Part shown: piece by piece, positions 25,518 through 34,389 of the stretch
Numbering within the stretch: position 1 is the first letter of the stretch
Layout of the letters: each line of letters opens with the position of its first letter
NCBI RefSeq assembly: GCF_963667045.1
Contig: NZ_OY762934.1
Coordinates: 4,098,501-4,162,500 of the forward strand
From: an uncultured Cohaesibacter sp.
GTDB lineage: Bacteria; Pseudomonadota; Alphaproteobacteria; Rhizobiales; Cohaesibacteraceae
Length of the DNA: 64,000 nucleotides
Direction of reading: 5' to 3'
Position numbers and translations under genes: made by a program
Notes under the pieces: model-generated
What the model saw: only the letters and a program-made list of their open reading frames with translations
What the model was told of the DNA's origin: nothing
The model's database searches: none

Positions 25518-28500
25518 CGCAGGATCTGTCCCGTCTTGTCGGCCCAGTAAGCCCAGTAGGCTCAGTAGGCTCAGCTGGCCCGGAGGGTGCTGAGGGCTAT
25601 GGGGGCAGCGCGACGCCACCGGCAAAGGGGGCAACGCCGCAGTCGGGAGCCGTGTTGCCGGAGCAACTGGAGGCGATGCGTCCCAAGACCTATGCGGAAC
25701 TGTGCGTGTCTTCCAATTTCACCTTTCTCACCGGTGCATCGCACCCGGAGGAGCTGGTCATTCGTGCGGCGGAGCTGGGGCTTGATGCCATCGCGATCAC
25801 GGACCGCAATTCTCTGGCCGGGGTGGTGCGGGCCTACTCAGCACTCAAGGAATTGAAGCGTCAGTGCAAGGAACAGGCGGACAAGCTGCCTGAAGGCATC
25901 CGGCTGCAGTCCAGTCAGCGGAGCGATCCTTCCAGCCGCCAGCCGAAGGAGGCGGCGGGGCGGGGGGAACTGGCGCCGCCGATGGTGGTCAAGCTGCCGC
26001 GCCTGATTGTCGGGGCGCGTCTGGTGCTCAGCGGCAGCGCACTTCATTGGCTTGCGCTGCCAACGGACCGGGCTGCCTATCAGCGGCTGACGCGGCTGCT
26101 CACCCTTGGCAAAAGGCGGGCCGCTAAAGGGGAGTGTCTCCTTCATTTCGCCGACCTGCTGCAGGCCGGATCGGGGATGGTGCTGATAGCCCTGCCGCAG
26201 GCGGGGCTGGCCCACCCGGATGTCGAGGGGCAGATCCGACAGGCGGTGGCGCAGTTTCCCGGTGCCGTGTTTCTGGGAGCTGCCCCTGCCTATAATGGTT
26301 CGGATCAGGCCTGGTTTGATGCCTGCGCCAAGCTCGCCTACCGGCTGGCCGCGCCCATGGTGGCCTTGGGCGATGTGCTCATGCATCACGGGCGGCGGCG
26401 ACAACTGGCCGATGTCCTGACATGCCTGAGGGAGCATATCACCATTGACGCCATCGGCTCCCGCGCCTTGCCCAATGCGGAGCGGCGGCTCAAGGGGGCG
26501 GCGGACATGGTACAGCTTTATCGCCGTCATCCGGCGGCCATTCGGCGCGCATCAGAAATAGCCATGCGCTGCACCTTCGCCCTTGATGAGCTGAGCTATG
26601 AATATCCCGACGAGGTGGCGGGTGAGGAAAGCCCGCAGGCGCGGCTTGAACGGCTGACCAACGAGGGGCTTGCTCGGCGCTATCCGCAAGGGGTGCCGGA
26701 GAAATCCCGCACAGTGGCGGACAAGGAACTGGCGCTGGTTGGCAAGCTCGGCTTTGCGGCCTATTTTCTGACGGTGCATGACATCGTGATGTTTGCCCGC
26801 AGCAAGGGGATTCTCTGTCAGGGGCGCGGCTCGGCCGCCAACTCCATCCTCTGTTTTGCCCTTGGCATCACCGATGTGGCGCCGGAAACCATCACCATGG
26901 TGTTCGAGCGCTTCGTCTCGGAACATCGTGGCGAGCCGCCCGATATCGATGTGGACTTCGAGCACGAGCGGCGTGAAGAGGTGATCCAGCATATCTATGA
27001 GCGCTATGGCCGTCACCGTGCCGGGTTGTGTGCCACGGTCATTCATTTTCGCACCCGTTCGGCCATCCGCGAGGTGGGCAAGGTGATGGGGCTGTCGCAG
27101 GATGTGACGGCGGCGCTGTCGGGCCAGATCTGGGGCTGGTCGACCGACGGGGTCGATCTCAGGCGCATGAAGGAGCTGGGGCTGGATCCGTCGGACCGGC
27201 GGCTGATGCAGACGATTGCCATCATCGCCGAAATCATCGGTTTCCCGCGTCACCTCTCCCAGCATGTGGGCGGTTTCATCATTACGCGCGGGCGGCTCGA
27301 TGAACTGTGCCCGATCGAGAATGCGGCGATGGAAGATCGCACGATCATCGAATGGGACAAGGATGACATCGATGCGTTGGGCATTCTCAAGGTGGATATT
27401 CTGAGCCTTGGTATGCTGACCTGCATCCGCAAGAGCTTCGATCTGCTCAAGGAGCATGAGGGTATTCGCCACACCATCGGCTCGGTGCCGCAGGAGGACG
27501 GGGCGACCTATGACATGCTGTGCGTGGCCGATGCAATAGGGGTGTTTCAGGTGGAAAGCCGGGCGCAGATGAATTTTCTGCCACGGATGCGGCCGCGCAC
27601 CTTCTACGATCTGGTGGTTGAGGTGGCGATTGTCCGGCCCGGCCCCATTCAGGGCGGGATGGTGCATCCCTATATCAACCGGCGACAGGGGCGCGAGCGG
27701 GTCTGGTTTCCTTCCAAGGCACTGGAAGAGGTGCTGGGCAAGACCCTCGGTGTGCCGCTGTTTCAGGAACAGGCGATGCAGATCGCCGTGGTGGCGGCAG
27801 GCTTCAGCCCCGAGGAGGCCGACCGGCTGCGGCGTTCGCTTGCCACTTTCCGCCGGATGGGCACCATACACAGCTTCAAGGAGCGATTTGTGAACGGCAT
27901 GCTGGAGCGCGGCTATGAGCGGGATTTTGCCGATCGCTGCTTTTCCCAGATCGAGGGCTTTGGCGAGTATGGCTTTCCGGAGAGCCATGCGGCAGCCTTT
28001 GCCATGCTGGCCTATGTGTCGGCCTGGCTCAAGTGCCATCATCCGGCGGTGTTCGCCTGCGCGCTGCTCAACTCCCAGCCGATGGGCTTTTATGCCCCGG
28101 CGCAGATTGTGCGCGATGCGCGTGAGCATGGCATCGAGATCCGGCCCATCTGTGTCAACAACAGTGTCTGGGACAACAGGCTGGAGCGGCGGCTGGACGG
28201 GGCGCTGGCGATCCGGCTCGGCTTCCGCCAGATCAAGGGCTTCTCGGCCGAGGATGCGGACTGGATCGTGGCGGCTCGCGGCAATGGCTATCCGGATCCG
28301 CAGAGCCTCTGGCAACGGGCGGGTCTCAGGGGCGGGGTGATGGAACGGCTGGCCGAGGCCGACGCCTTTGTCAGCATGGAGATGGGACGGCGCGAGGCGC
28401 TCTGGCAGGTCAAGGCCTTTGCCGCGCTCAAGCCTCTGCCGCTGTTCAACGATCCGATTGACGGCGAGTGCATCAACGAGCCTTCGGTGTCCCTGCCGCA

Positions 28501-29044
28501 GATGCATCTGGGCGAGGAGGTGGTGGAGGATTATGTCTCCATGCGCCTGTCGCTGCGCGCCCACCCGATGGAGCTGTTGCGCCCGTCGCTGCCGGAGCTG
28601 ACCACCAATGGCGATCTGATGGCCTCATCGCTCAAGCGCGTTACCGTGTGCGGGCTGGTGATCACCCGCCAGAGGCCCGGCACGGCTTCGGGGGTCATCT
28701 TCGTGACGCTGGAGGACGAGACCGGGGTCGCCAATGTCGTTGTCTGGCCCAAGGTCTACCAGCAGTTCCGGCGGGCGGTGATTGCCGGGCGGCTGTTGCG
28801 TGTGCATGGCACGCTGCAGAAGGAAGGCATTGTGGTGCACCTGATCGCCGAGCGGGTCGAGGACCTGTCGCACCGGCTCTCCGAGCTGGGGCATCCGCTT
28901 GATGACGCGGTCGGCATCACCAATCCGCAGGCCGATGAAGCGCCGCGCGGCCGTCCGGGCAAGGGGCTGGTGCGGGTTTCTTCCCGGGCCCGTCACCCGC
29001 GCGAGCAGGCCAAGAAGCTGTTTCCCAGCCGCGATTTTCACTAG
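25514..29044 (+). CDS. dnaE2: Error-prone DNA polymerase DnaE2
   Basis: The C-family polymerase of the SOS mutasome, 1176 residues. After a ~55-residue extension comes the PHP-like domain (AELCVSSNFTFLTGASHPEEL, ITDRNSLAGVVRA). The catalytic palm has PDIDVDFEHERREEV and GRGSAANSI; the fingers follow with LPRMRPRTFYDLVVEVAIVRPGPIQ split by typical DnaE2 spacing, then FPESHAAAFAMLAYVSAWLKCHHP. An OB-fold lies near the end (VTVCGLVITRQRPGTASGVIFVTLEDETG). The first ~55 residues are low complexity (PVSPVGSVGSAGP) and are coded by a four-copy 9-base repeat. It overlaps imuB by ATGA. Confidence 0.95.
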   Translation: MTQDLSRLVGPVSPVGSVGSAGPEGAEGYGGSATPPAKGATPQSGAVLPEQLEAMRPKTYAELCVSSNFTFLTGASHPEELVIRAAELGLDAIAITDRNSLAGVVRAYSALKELKRQCKEQADKLPEGIRLQSSQRSDPSSRQPKEAAGRGELAPPMVVKLPRLIVGARLVLSGSALHWLALPTDRAAYQRLTRLLTLGKRRAAKGECLLHFADLLQAGSGMVLIALPQAGLAHPDVEGQIRQAVAQFPGAVFLGAAPAYNGSDQAWFDACAKLAYRLAAPMVALGDVLMHHGRRRQLADVLTCLREHITIDAIGSRALPNAERRLKGAADMVQLYRRHPAAIRRASEIAMRCTFALDELSYEYPDEVAGEESPQARLERLTNEGLARRYPQGVPEKSRTVADKELALVGKLGFAAYFLTVHDIVMFARSKGILCQGRGSAANSILCFALGITDVAPETITMVFERFVSEHRGEPPDIDVDFEHERREEVIQHIYERYGRHRAGLCATVIHFRTRSAIREVGKVMGLSQDVTAALSGQIWGWSTDGVDLRRMKELGLDPSDRRLMQTIAIIAEIIGFPRHLSQHVGGFIITRGRLDELCPIENAAMEDRTIIEWDKDDIDALGILKVDILSLGMLTCIRKSFDLLKEHEGIRHTIGSVPQEDGATYDMLCVADAIGVFQVESRAQMNFLPRMRPRTFYDLVVEVAIVRPGPIQGGMVHPYINRRQGRERVWFPSKALEEVLGKTLGVPLFQEQAMQIAVVAAGFSPEEADRLRRSLATFRRMGTIHSFKERFVNGMLERGYERDFADRCFSQIEGFGEYGFPESHAAAFAMLAYVSAWLKCHHPAVFACALLNSQPMGFYAPAQIVRDAREHGIEIRPICVNNSVWDNRLERRLDGALAIRLGFRQIKGFSAEDADWIVAARGNGYPDPQSLWQRAGLRGGVMERLAEADAFVSMEMGRREALWQVKAFAALKPLPLFNDPIDGECINEPSVSLPQMHLGEEVVEDYVSMRLSLRAHPMELLRPSLPELTTNGDLMASSLKRVTVCGLVITRQRPGTASGVIFVTLEDETGVANVVVWPKVYQQFRRAVIAGRLLRVHGTLQKEGIVVHLIAERVEDLSHRLSELGHPLDDAVGITNPQADEAPRGRPGKGLVRVSSRARHPREQAKKLFPSRDFH
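25542..25577 (+). repeat. Four-copy 9-base tandem repeat in the dnaE2 5' end
   Basis: Four successive units GCCCAGTAA, GCCCAGTAG, GCTCAGTAG and GCTCAGCTG encode a Pro/Ser/Val/Gly-rich stretch. As each unit is a multiple of three, copy-number changes would keep the frame and only vary the DnaE2 N-terminal extension. Confidence 0.8.
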
Positions 29045-29228
29045 GGTTACCCCGGCCCGGCGGGCATCTTTTCTGTCGGGTAAACACGGTTTTCCCCAAG
29101 ACTGCATAGTTTGTGATCACTATTTTGCAGGTGCGAACCGATGCGGCCAAACGAGTGTGAGGCAATTGCTAATTTTTTGAGCAGACTGGCAAAATGCCAT
29201 TGCGCAGGTGCGGCGTTGGAACCTTTTC

Positions 29229-29325
29229 GTGAAACCGATTTCGGTGTTGTTGTTTCAATGGGATGCCGGATTCTGCCTATTGGTCGAAAGGCGAATAGTC
29301 TGTCGGTTGCCGAAACCGGTTTCGG
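29229..29325 (+). promoter_or_regulatory. Paired LacI-type operators upstream of the lacI-family gene
   Basis: CCGAAACCGGTTTCGG at 29310-29325 is a perfect 16-bp palindrome with the central CG typical of LacI/GalR operators. A second copy at 29229-29244 (GAAACCGATTTCGG core) matches 13 of 16 positions. The copies are 81 bp apart, close to an integral number of helical turns. The nearer one ends 27 bp before the regulator start, suggesting autoregulation. They fill the 308-base gap after dnaE2, which otherwise contains no gene. Confidence 0.7.
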
Positions 29326-29352
29326 AAAGCAGACTTGCCGCGGGAGGATGCC

Positions 29353-30420
29353 GTGCAAAAGTCTGAAGACCATGATGGCAAGAGGCGTCAAAGCAGAAAA
29401 TCGAGGGTTACCATCAAGGAAGTCGCCTATGTTCTGGGCATTTCCAAGAGTACCGTTTCGAGGGCGCTCAATGGCTATGCCGATATCTCTGAGCATACCC
29501 GGCTGAAGGTTCAGCGGGCGGCTCAGGATCTGGGCTATAAACCGATGATCCATGCGCAGGCCATTCGCACCGGGCTGGTGCGGTCGCTTGGCATGGTGCT
29601 CAATGCCGACAGCCATGATGGTCACCGACCGTTTCTTGCCGACTTCATCGATGGCATTTCCCGTCGCGCCAGTCAGGACAACTGGACGCTGACGGTGGCG
29701 ACCGCATCAAATGCGCTGGAGGTGCTGAACACGATCAAGCGCCTGAGCGACGAGCATGCGGTTGACGGCTTCATCCTGCCGCGAACGCGCATTGTCGATC
29801 CTCGCGTCGCGTATCTGGTCAAGGCCCAGGTTCCCTTCATCATGTTCGGGCGCACAGGCGATGATACCGATTGCGGCTGGTATGACATTGATGCGGCGAT
29901 GGCCATGGAGCAGGCCGTGCTGCGGCTGGCGGGCATGGGGCACAGGCGCATCGGCTTCATCAACGGCCTTGAGCGTTACATGTATGCCAAGGTGCGTTAC
30001 GAGGGCTATTGCATGGGCCTTGGCAAGGCCGGGCTTGCCTATGAGGACGCACTGGTTCGGCGCGATGCCGTGACCCGCAGGGACGGCGCCCGCGAAGGGG
30101 CCGAGTTGCTGGACCTGCCCGAGCGACCAACTGCCATTGTCTGCGCTGTCGATCTGGCCGCGCTCGGTGTCTATCGGGCCGCTGCCGACCGGCGGCTCGA
30201 GATTGGCCGCGACCTGTCGATCATTTCATACGACGGCATTGCTGAGGGAGAATATGCGATCCCGCCACTTACCAGCTTTTTCGTCGACAACCGGGCAGCG
30301 GGGGAACACCTTGCTGACCTTCTCATCAGGCGCATCCAGGGGGGCGCGCCTGAAACGCTTCGCCAGTTGGGCGAGGCGCAACTGATCGTGCGGGCATCCG
30401 ATGGCCCGCCGGTCAATTGA
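29353..30420 (+). CDS. LacI-family transcriptional regulator of the ABC/GH63 operon
   Basis: A 355-residue LacI/GalR regulator. The helix-turn-helix is VTIKEVAYVLGISKSTVSRALNG, with hinge helix region HTRLKVQRAAQDLGYKP. The periplasmic-binding-like sensor domain follows (VDGFILPRTRI, MGHRRIGFINGLERY, PTAIVCAVDLAALGVYRAA, LSIISYDGI). GTG 29353 has a GGGAGG site; the ORF itself opens at a TTG six codons earlier. It is 44 bp upstream of the ABC substrate-binding protein gene, so it likely represses the operon and is released by the transported glycoside or a breakdown product. Two palindromic operators lie in its own promoter. Confidence 0.93.
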   Translation: MQKSEDHDGKRRQSRKSRVTIKEVAYVLGISKSTVSRALNGYADISEHTRLKVQRAAQDLGYKPMIHAQAIRTGLVRSLGMVLNADSHDGHRPFLADFIDGISRRASQDNWTLTVATASNALEVLNTIKRLSDEHAVDGFILPRTRIVDPRVAYLVKAQVPFIMFGRTGDDTDCGWYDIDAAMAMEQAVLRLAGMGHRRIGFINGLERYMYAKVRYEGYCMGLGKAGLAYEDALVRRDAVTRRDGAREGAELLDLPERPTAIVCAVDLAALGVYRAAADRRLEIGRDLSIISYDGIAEGEYAIPPLTSFFVDNRAAGEHLADLLIRRIQGGAPETLRQLGEAQLIVRASDGPPVN

Positions 30421-30464
30421 TCCGATTGATCTTATTCCATTGTTGCAATTTGGGAGGTTTGACA

Positions 30465-31829
30465 ATGACATTATCTGCAAGCAGCAAACGCATGACTGGT
30501 CTTCTGGTCGGAACGGCGCTTGCCCTTGGCTGTTCCATGGTGACCGCCTCGGCCGAAGGCATCCGCTTCTGGACGACGGAAGAGCAGACGCCGCGTCTGG
30601 CTCGGCAGCAGGCCATGGCCAAGGATTTCGAAGCAAAGACCGGTATTTCGGTCGAGGTGATCCCGGTGACGGAAAAGGATCTCGGGACGCGGGCAACGGC
30701 TGCCTTTGCCGCAGGCGATCTTCCAGATGTTATCTATCATCCCCTGCAATATGCATTGCCATGGGTGGAAGCGGGCATCCTTGATGGTGATGCCGCAACC
30801 GAGGTGATCGAGAAACTGGGTAAGGACACCTATGCGCCGGGCGCGCTGTCGATGGCGGCAACCGAGGACGGCTATGCTTCCGTGCCGGTTGATGGCTGGA
30901 CGCAGATGATCGTCTATCGCAAGGATCTGTTCGATGCCAAGGGCCTCAAGGCTCCTTCCACCTATGCTGATGTGGAAGCGGCCATCAAGGCGCTGCACAA
31001 TCCGCCGGAAATGTACGGCTTCGTGGCCGCCACCAAGGTGGATGAGAACTTCATGAGCCAGGTGCTGGAGCATGTCTTCCTGGCCAACGGCGTGTCCCCC
31101 GTCGACAAGGATGGCTTCAAGCCGCTTGATGTGAAGAAGACCACCGAAGTGCTCGATTTTTACAAGGACATCGTCAAGGCATCTCCTCCGGGCGAGCTGT
31201 TCTGGAAACAGTCCCGCGAGCTGTATTTTGCCGGCAAGGCCGCGATGATCATCTGGTCGCCATTCATCTTGGATGAGCTGGCCGGTCTTCGGGACGATGC
31301 CCCGCCGACCATCACCGACGATCCGACCAGTCCGGAGCTGGCGTCCAAGACGGGTATCGTCACCAACTTTGCCGGACCGTCCAATCCGGGTGGTGCTGCA
31401 TGGGGTGACATCCGCTATTTCGGCATCACCTCCGATGCGGATATCGAGGCAGCCGAGAAGTTCGTCGAATATTCGATGAACGAAGGCTACACACAGACCC
31501 TGTCGATTGCGCCGGAAGGCAAGTTCCCGGTCCGTCGAGGCGATGCGGAGAATCCGACCAAGTTCATCGATGCCTGGTCGAAATTGCCGGTCGGTGTCGA
31601 TCGCAAGAAGCCGCTGGCCGATCTTTATCCCGCCGAAATGATCAAGGAAATCGTCTCCGGTCTTGATGTGGCCCAGCGCTGGGGTGTCAAGGAAGGCCAG
31701 TTGGCGCTGGCGTCCAAGATGATCAACGCTCAGGTCTTTAACCAGATCGTGCGCAAATACACCGATGGTGTGATCGGAGCCGAAGAAGCGGTCGCCTCAC
31801 TCAATGAGGAACTGGCTAAAATCAAATAG
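30465..31829 (+). CDS. Carbohydrate ABC transporter substrate-binding protein
   Basis: A 454-residue periplasmic binding protein of the extracellular solute-binding family 1. A Sec signal peptide is clear (basic SSKRMTG, then LLVGTALALGCSMVTASAEG, cleavage after ASA at about residue 33). Typical MalE-like features are VIPVTEKDLGTRATAAFAAGDLPDV and GWTQMIVYRKDLFDAKGL. GGGAGG precedes ATG 30465 by 7 bases. First transporter gene of the operon, followed by two permeases, a glycoside hydrolase and an ATPase. The ligand is unknown; the downstream MGH1-like hydrolase suggests a small glycoside such as glucosyl- or mannosylglycerate. Confidence 0.92.
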   Translation: MTLSASSKRMTGLLVGTALALGCSMVTASAEGIRFWTTEEQTPRLARQQAMAKDFEAKTGISVEVIPVTEKDLGTRATAAFAAGDLPDVIYHPLQYALPWVEAGILDGDAATEVIEKLGKDTYAPGALSMAATEDGYASVPVDGWTQMIVYRKDLFDAKGLKAPSTYADVEAAIKALHNPPEMYGFVAATKVDENFMSQVLEHVFLANGVSPVDKDGFKPLDVKKTTEVLDFYKDIVKASPPGELFWKQSRELYFAGKAAMIIWSPFILDELAGLRDDAPPTITDDPTSPELASKTGIVTNFAGPSNPGGAAWGDIRYFGITSDADIEAAEKFVEYSMNEGYTQTLSIAPEGKFPVRRGDAENPTKFIDAWSKLPVGVDRKKPLADLYPAEMIKEIVSGLDVAQRWGVKEGQLALASKMINAQVFNQIVRKYTDGVIGAEEAVASLNEELAKIK

Positions 31830-31896
31830 GCCAATGACTTGAAACAGTTCGTGTCGGGCGGATTGCTGCCCGGCACGGCAAGCGGAGCCTCTTCTC

Positions 31897-33186
31897 ATGT
31901 CGACAACCGAATTTTCCTCCAGTGCTGCAGGCAGTGGGCGGCAGGTGCCGTCATCTGTTCCTCCTCCCTCTGGGCCGCTGGCCAGACGGGAAGCGCGCCT
32001 TGCCTGGGGCCTCTTGACGCCAACCCTGCTCAGCGTTGCGCTTGTCATCATCCTGCCACTCATCGCGATCTTCTGGATCAGCGCCAAGCCCATCGGTCTC
32101 AGTGATCTCAGGCCAACCACGCCGGACGTCTATGAACGGATGCGCGGCAAGGTCACCGCTGCCGGTGACACGGCTGTCATCGAATATCGTCTGAAGAATT
32201 CCTCGCGCGAGAAATCGATCCGGTCCGTGACCATGACGGACCAGTGGCCTGCCGGGCTGGAAGCTGAAGGGCTGGATGCCCGCTGCACAATTGCAACCGG
32301 GACGCTTTCCTGCAATCTGGGGGATTGGGCGCCGGGCTATAACGAACGCCTGCGTATCGATGTGGTGGCCGGGCAGGGGTTTGTCGATAGCGGCATCAAT
32401 ATTCGCGATAGCGAGCCGGTCATGCATGGCGAGGCGAATTCGGACCTGTTCAACCTCACCTTCACCTGGGATAATTTCCGGTCGGTGTTTGACAGCGGCG
32501 AATTTCTGGAAGTGCTGTGGGTGACGCTGTTCTACACCATCGTCGGTACGATTGGGGCGCTGGTCGTCGGCATGCTCGCCGCCCTGATGCTCAACAAGAG
32601 CTTCACCGGGCAGGGCATCCTGCGCGGGCTGTTCCTGTTTCCCTATGTGGCCCCGGTCATCGCGGTGGCCTTCACTTGGGTGACGCTGCTGGACCCCTTT
32701 TCCGGTTCCTTCAATGCGCTGCTGGTGCAGATGGGGCTGATCGATACACCGATCAACTTTTTCGGTCAGCGGCCACTGGCGCTGTTCACCGTAACGGCGT
32801 TCGAGATCTGGCGCTATTTCCCGCTGTCCTTCCTGTTCATTCTGGCGCGCATGCAGTCGATCGACAATGACATCTACGAGGCGGCAGACATGGACGGGGC
32901 ATCGCCGTTCCAGAAATTCTACTATCTGTCGCTGCCGCAGCTGATGGGCATCCTGTCGGTGCTGTTCCTGCTGCGCTTCATCTGGACCTTCAACAAGTTC
33001 GACGACATCTTCCTGATGACGGGCGGCAACGCGGGCACGCGCACGCTCACGGTCAATGTCTACGAGCAGGCCTTTGCCATTTCCAACATCGGAGCGGGGG
33101 CGGCTGTGGCCGTGGTCATCTTCGGCTGTCTTCTGGCCTTCTCCTTCTTCTTCTTCAAATTCCTTTCAAGGGAGGAAGGGCTATGA
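31897..33186 (+). CDS. MalF-type ABC permease with a DUF11-like periplasmic insert
   Basis: A 429-residue MalF-type permease. The first membrane helix is at about residues 38-60 and the remaining helices begin near 205. Between them lies a ~135-residue periplasmic insert. Its core (about 85-160) looks like a DUF11/Ig-like repeat domain: AVIEYRLKNSS, VTMTDQWPAGLEA, CTIATGTLSCNLGDWAPG, with two cysteines (130, 139) that could form a disulfide. The EAA loop contacting the ATPase is YEAADMDGASPFQKFYYLSLP. ABC permeases normally lack such a domain here (E. coli MalF has its large insert between later helices). It overlaps the next permease gene by ATGA. Confidence 0.9.
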   Translation: MSTTEFSSSAAGSGRQVPSSVPPPSGPLARREARLAWGLLTPTLLSVALVIILPLIAIFWISAKPIGLSDLRPTTPDVYERMRGKVTAAGDTAVIEYRLKNSSREKSIRSVTMTDQWPAGLEAEGLDARCTIATGTLSCNLGDWAPGYNERLRIDVVAGQGFVDSGINIRDSEPVMHGEANSDLFNLTFTWDNFRSVFDSGEFLEVLWVTLFYTIVGTIGALVVGMLAALMLNKSFTGQGILRGLFLFPYVAPVIAVAFTWVTLLDPFSGSFNALLVQMGLIDTPINFFGQRPLALFTVTAFEIWRYFPLSFLFILARMQSIDNDIYEAADMDGASPFQKFYYLSLPQLMGILSVLFLLRFIWTFNKFDDIFLMTGGNAGTRTLTVNVYEQAFAISNIGAGAAVAVVIFGCLLAFSFFFFKFLSREEGL

Positions 33187-34382
33187 AACAGGGATATCTG
33201 CTTGCGGGCGTGGTGGGCATCCTCTGGAGCCTTACCATCATCGTCTGTCTGACCATCGTGATGGCCTTCTCCACCGGTCTGCCGGTGCGGCCGGTCTGGC
33301 TCGCGTCTGCCCTGCAAGGGGCGGCAATCGGACTGGTGGCCCTTTATCTGCCCAGCCGGATCCTCGGTCTTCTGATCAGTTTCGCGCTGGTGCTCGGCAT
33401 CAGCCTGTTGCAGCCGTTCGGCATCGGACTTGGGCAAAAGAGCCTTGCACAGGGGATTGGCGTATTGACGCTTGGCCTCGGGCTCTATTTCCCGCTGCGT
33501 GCCATGGCGCAGGGGCTGCCGGTGGGCAGGCTCACGCGGCATCAGTTTGAGGAAGGCATCGTGCGGTTTCTGACCGGCTTTGGCTATGTCTTCTTCACCG
33601 CCATTGTCATTGTCCCTTTCTATGTGATGCTGATGACCTCGGTGAAGGGGCAACAGGCGCTGCTGCTCAATCCGCTCGACTTCTCGATCGAATGGGAAAA
33701 GGGCTGGGGGTTGTTCCGCTCCTACAAGGAACTGTTCCTTGAACATCACTTCGGACGCTATCTGGCCACTTCCTTTTTCGTATCGGTCGCGACCGTCCTG
33801 GTGACGCTGCTGTTCAGTGTGCCGGGGGCCTATGCCGTGGCACGGTTGCGCTTCAAGGGACAGGCGGTGATGTCCCGCTCGATCCTGCTCATCTACATGG
33901 TGCCGATGATCGTTCTGGCTCTGCCGATCTATGTGGGCTTCTCGATGTTCGGCCTCAGAAACTCGCTGTTCGGTCTGCTGCTGATCTATCCGGTGACGAC
34001 GATCCCGGTGGCGCTCTACATGTTGCAGGGTTACTTCCGCGGCCTGCCTGGCGAGATCGAGGAAGCTGGCCTGATGGATGGTCTTTCGCGGCTCGGGGTG
34101 ATCTGGAAGATCACATTGCCGTTATCGCTGCCCGCTCTGGCATCGGTTTCGCTTTATGTCTTCATGATCGCCTGGAACGAGTTCCTGCTCGCTTTCATGC
34201 TGCTGGATGATCCGAGCAAATTCACGCTGACGCGTGGCGTGACCATGCTCAACTCCTCCGAGGTGCCCCGACAGCACCTGATGGCCGGGGCGGTGATCGC
34301 CACTCTGCCGATCCTGGCGCTGTTCCTGGGACTCGAGCGCTTCATGACCAAAGGCCTGACCGCAGGCTCTGTTAAAGGATAA
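33183..34382 (+). CDS. MalG-type ABC permease with N-terminal membrane extension
   Basis: A 399-residue MalG-type permease, about 110 residues longer than the usual ~280-300. The extra N-terminal part has three to four hydrophobic segments (GYLLAGVVGILWSLTIIVCL, AAIGLVALYLPSRILGLLIS, SFALVLGISLLQPFG) before the conserved permease start near residue 125 (FLTGFGYVFFTAIVIVPFYV). The EAA loop is EEAGLMDGLSRLGVIWKITLP. It is translationally coupled to the upstream permease and followed within 8 bases by the glycoside hydrolase gene. Confidence 0.9.
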   Translation: MKQGYLLAGVVGILWSLTIIVCLTIVMAFSTGLPVRPVWLASALQGAAIGLVALYLPSRILGLLISFALVLGISLLQPFGIGLGQKSLAQGIGVLTLGLGLYFPLRAMAQGLPVGRLTRHQFEEGIVRFLTGFGYVFFTAIVIVPFYVMLMTSVKGQQALLLNPLDFSIEWEKGWGLFRSYKELFLEHHFGRYLATSFFVSVATVLVTLLFSVPGAYAVARLRFKGQAVMSRSILLIYMVPMIVLALPIYVGFSMFGLRNSLFGLLLIYPVTTIPVALYMLQGYFRGLPGEIEEAGLMDGLSRLGVIWKITLPLSLPALASVSLYVFMIAWNEFLLAFMLLDDPSKFTLTRGVTMLNSSEVPRQHLMAGAVIATLPILALFLGLERFMTKGLTAGSVKG

Positions 34383-34389
34383 TTTGAAT

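Noticed and set aside
26552-28564. 670-codon minus-strand ORF antisense to dnaE2
   Set aside because: Shadow of a well-conserved polymerase gene on the opposite strand.
29045-29100. Possible terminator after dnaE2 (GCCCGGCGGGC then ATCTTTT)
   Set aside because: The stem is only four base pairs with a three-base loop; too weak to list.
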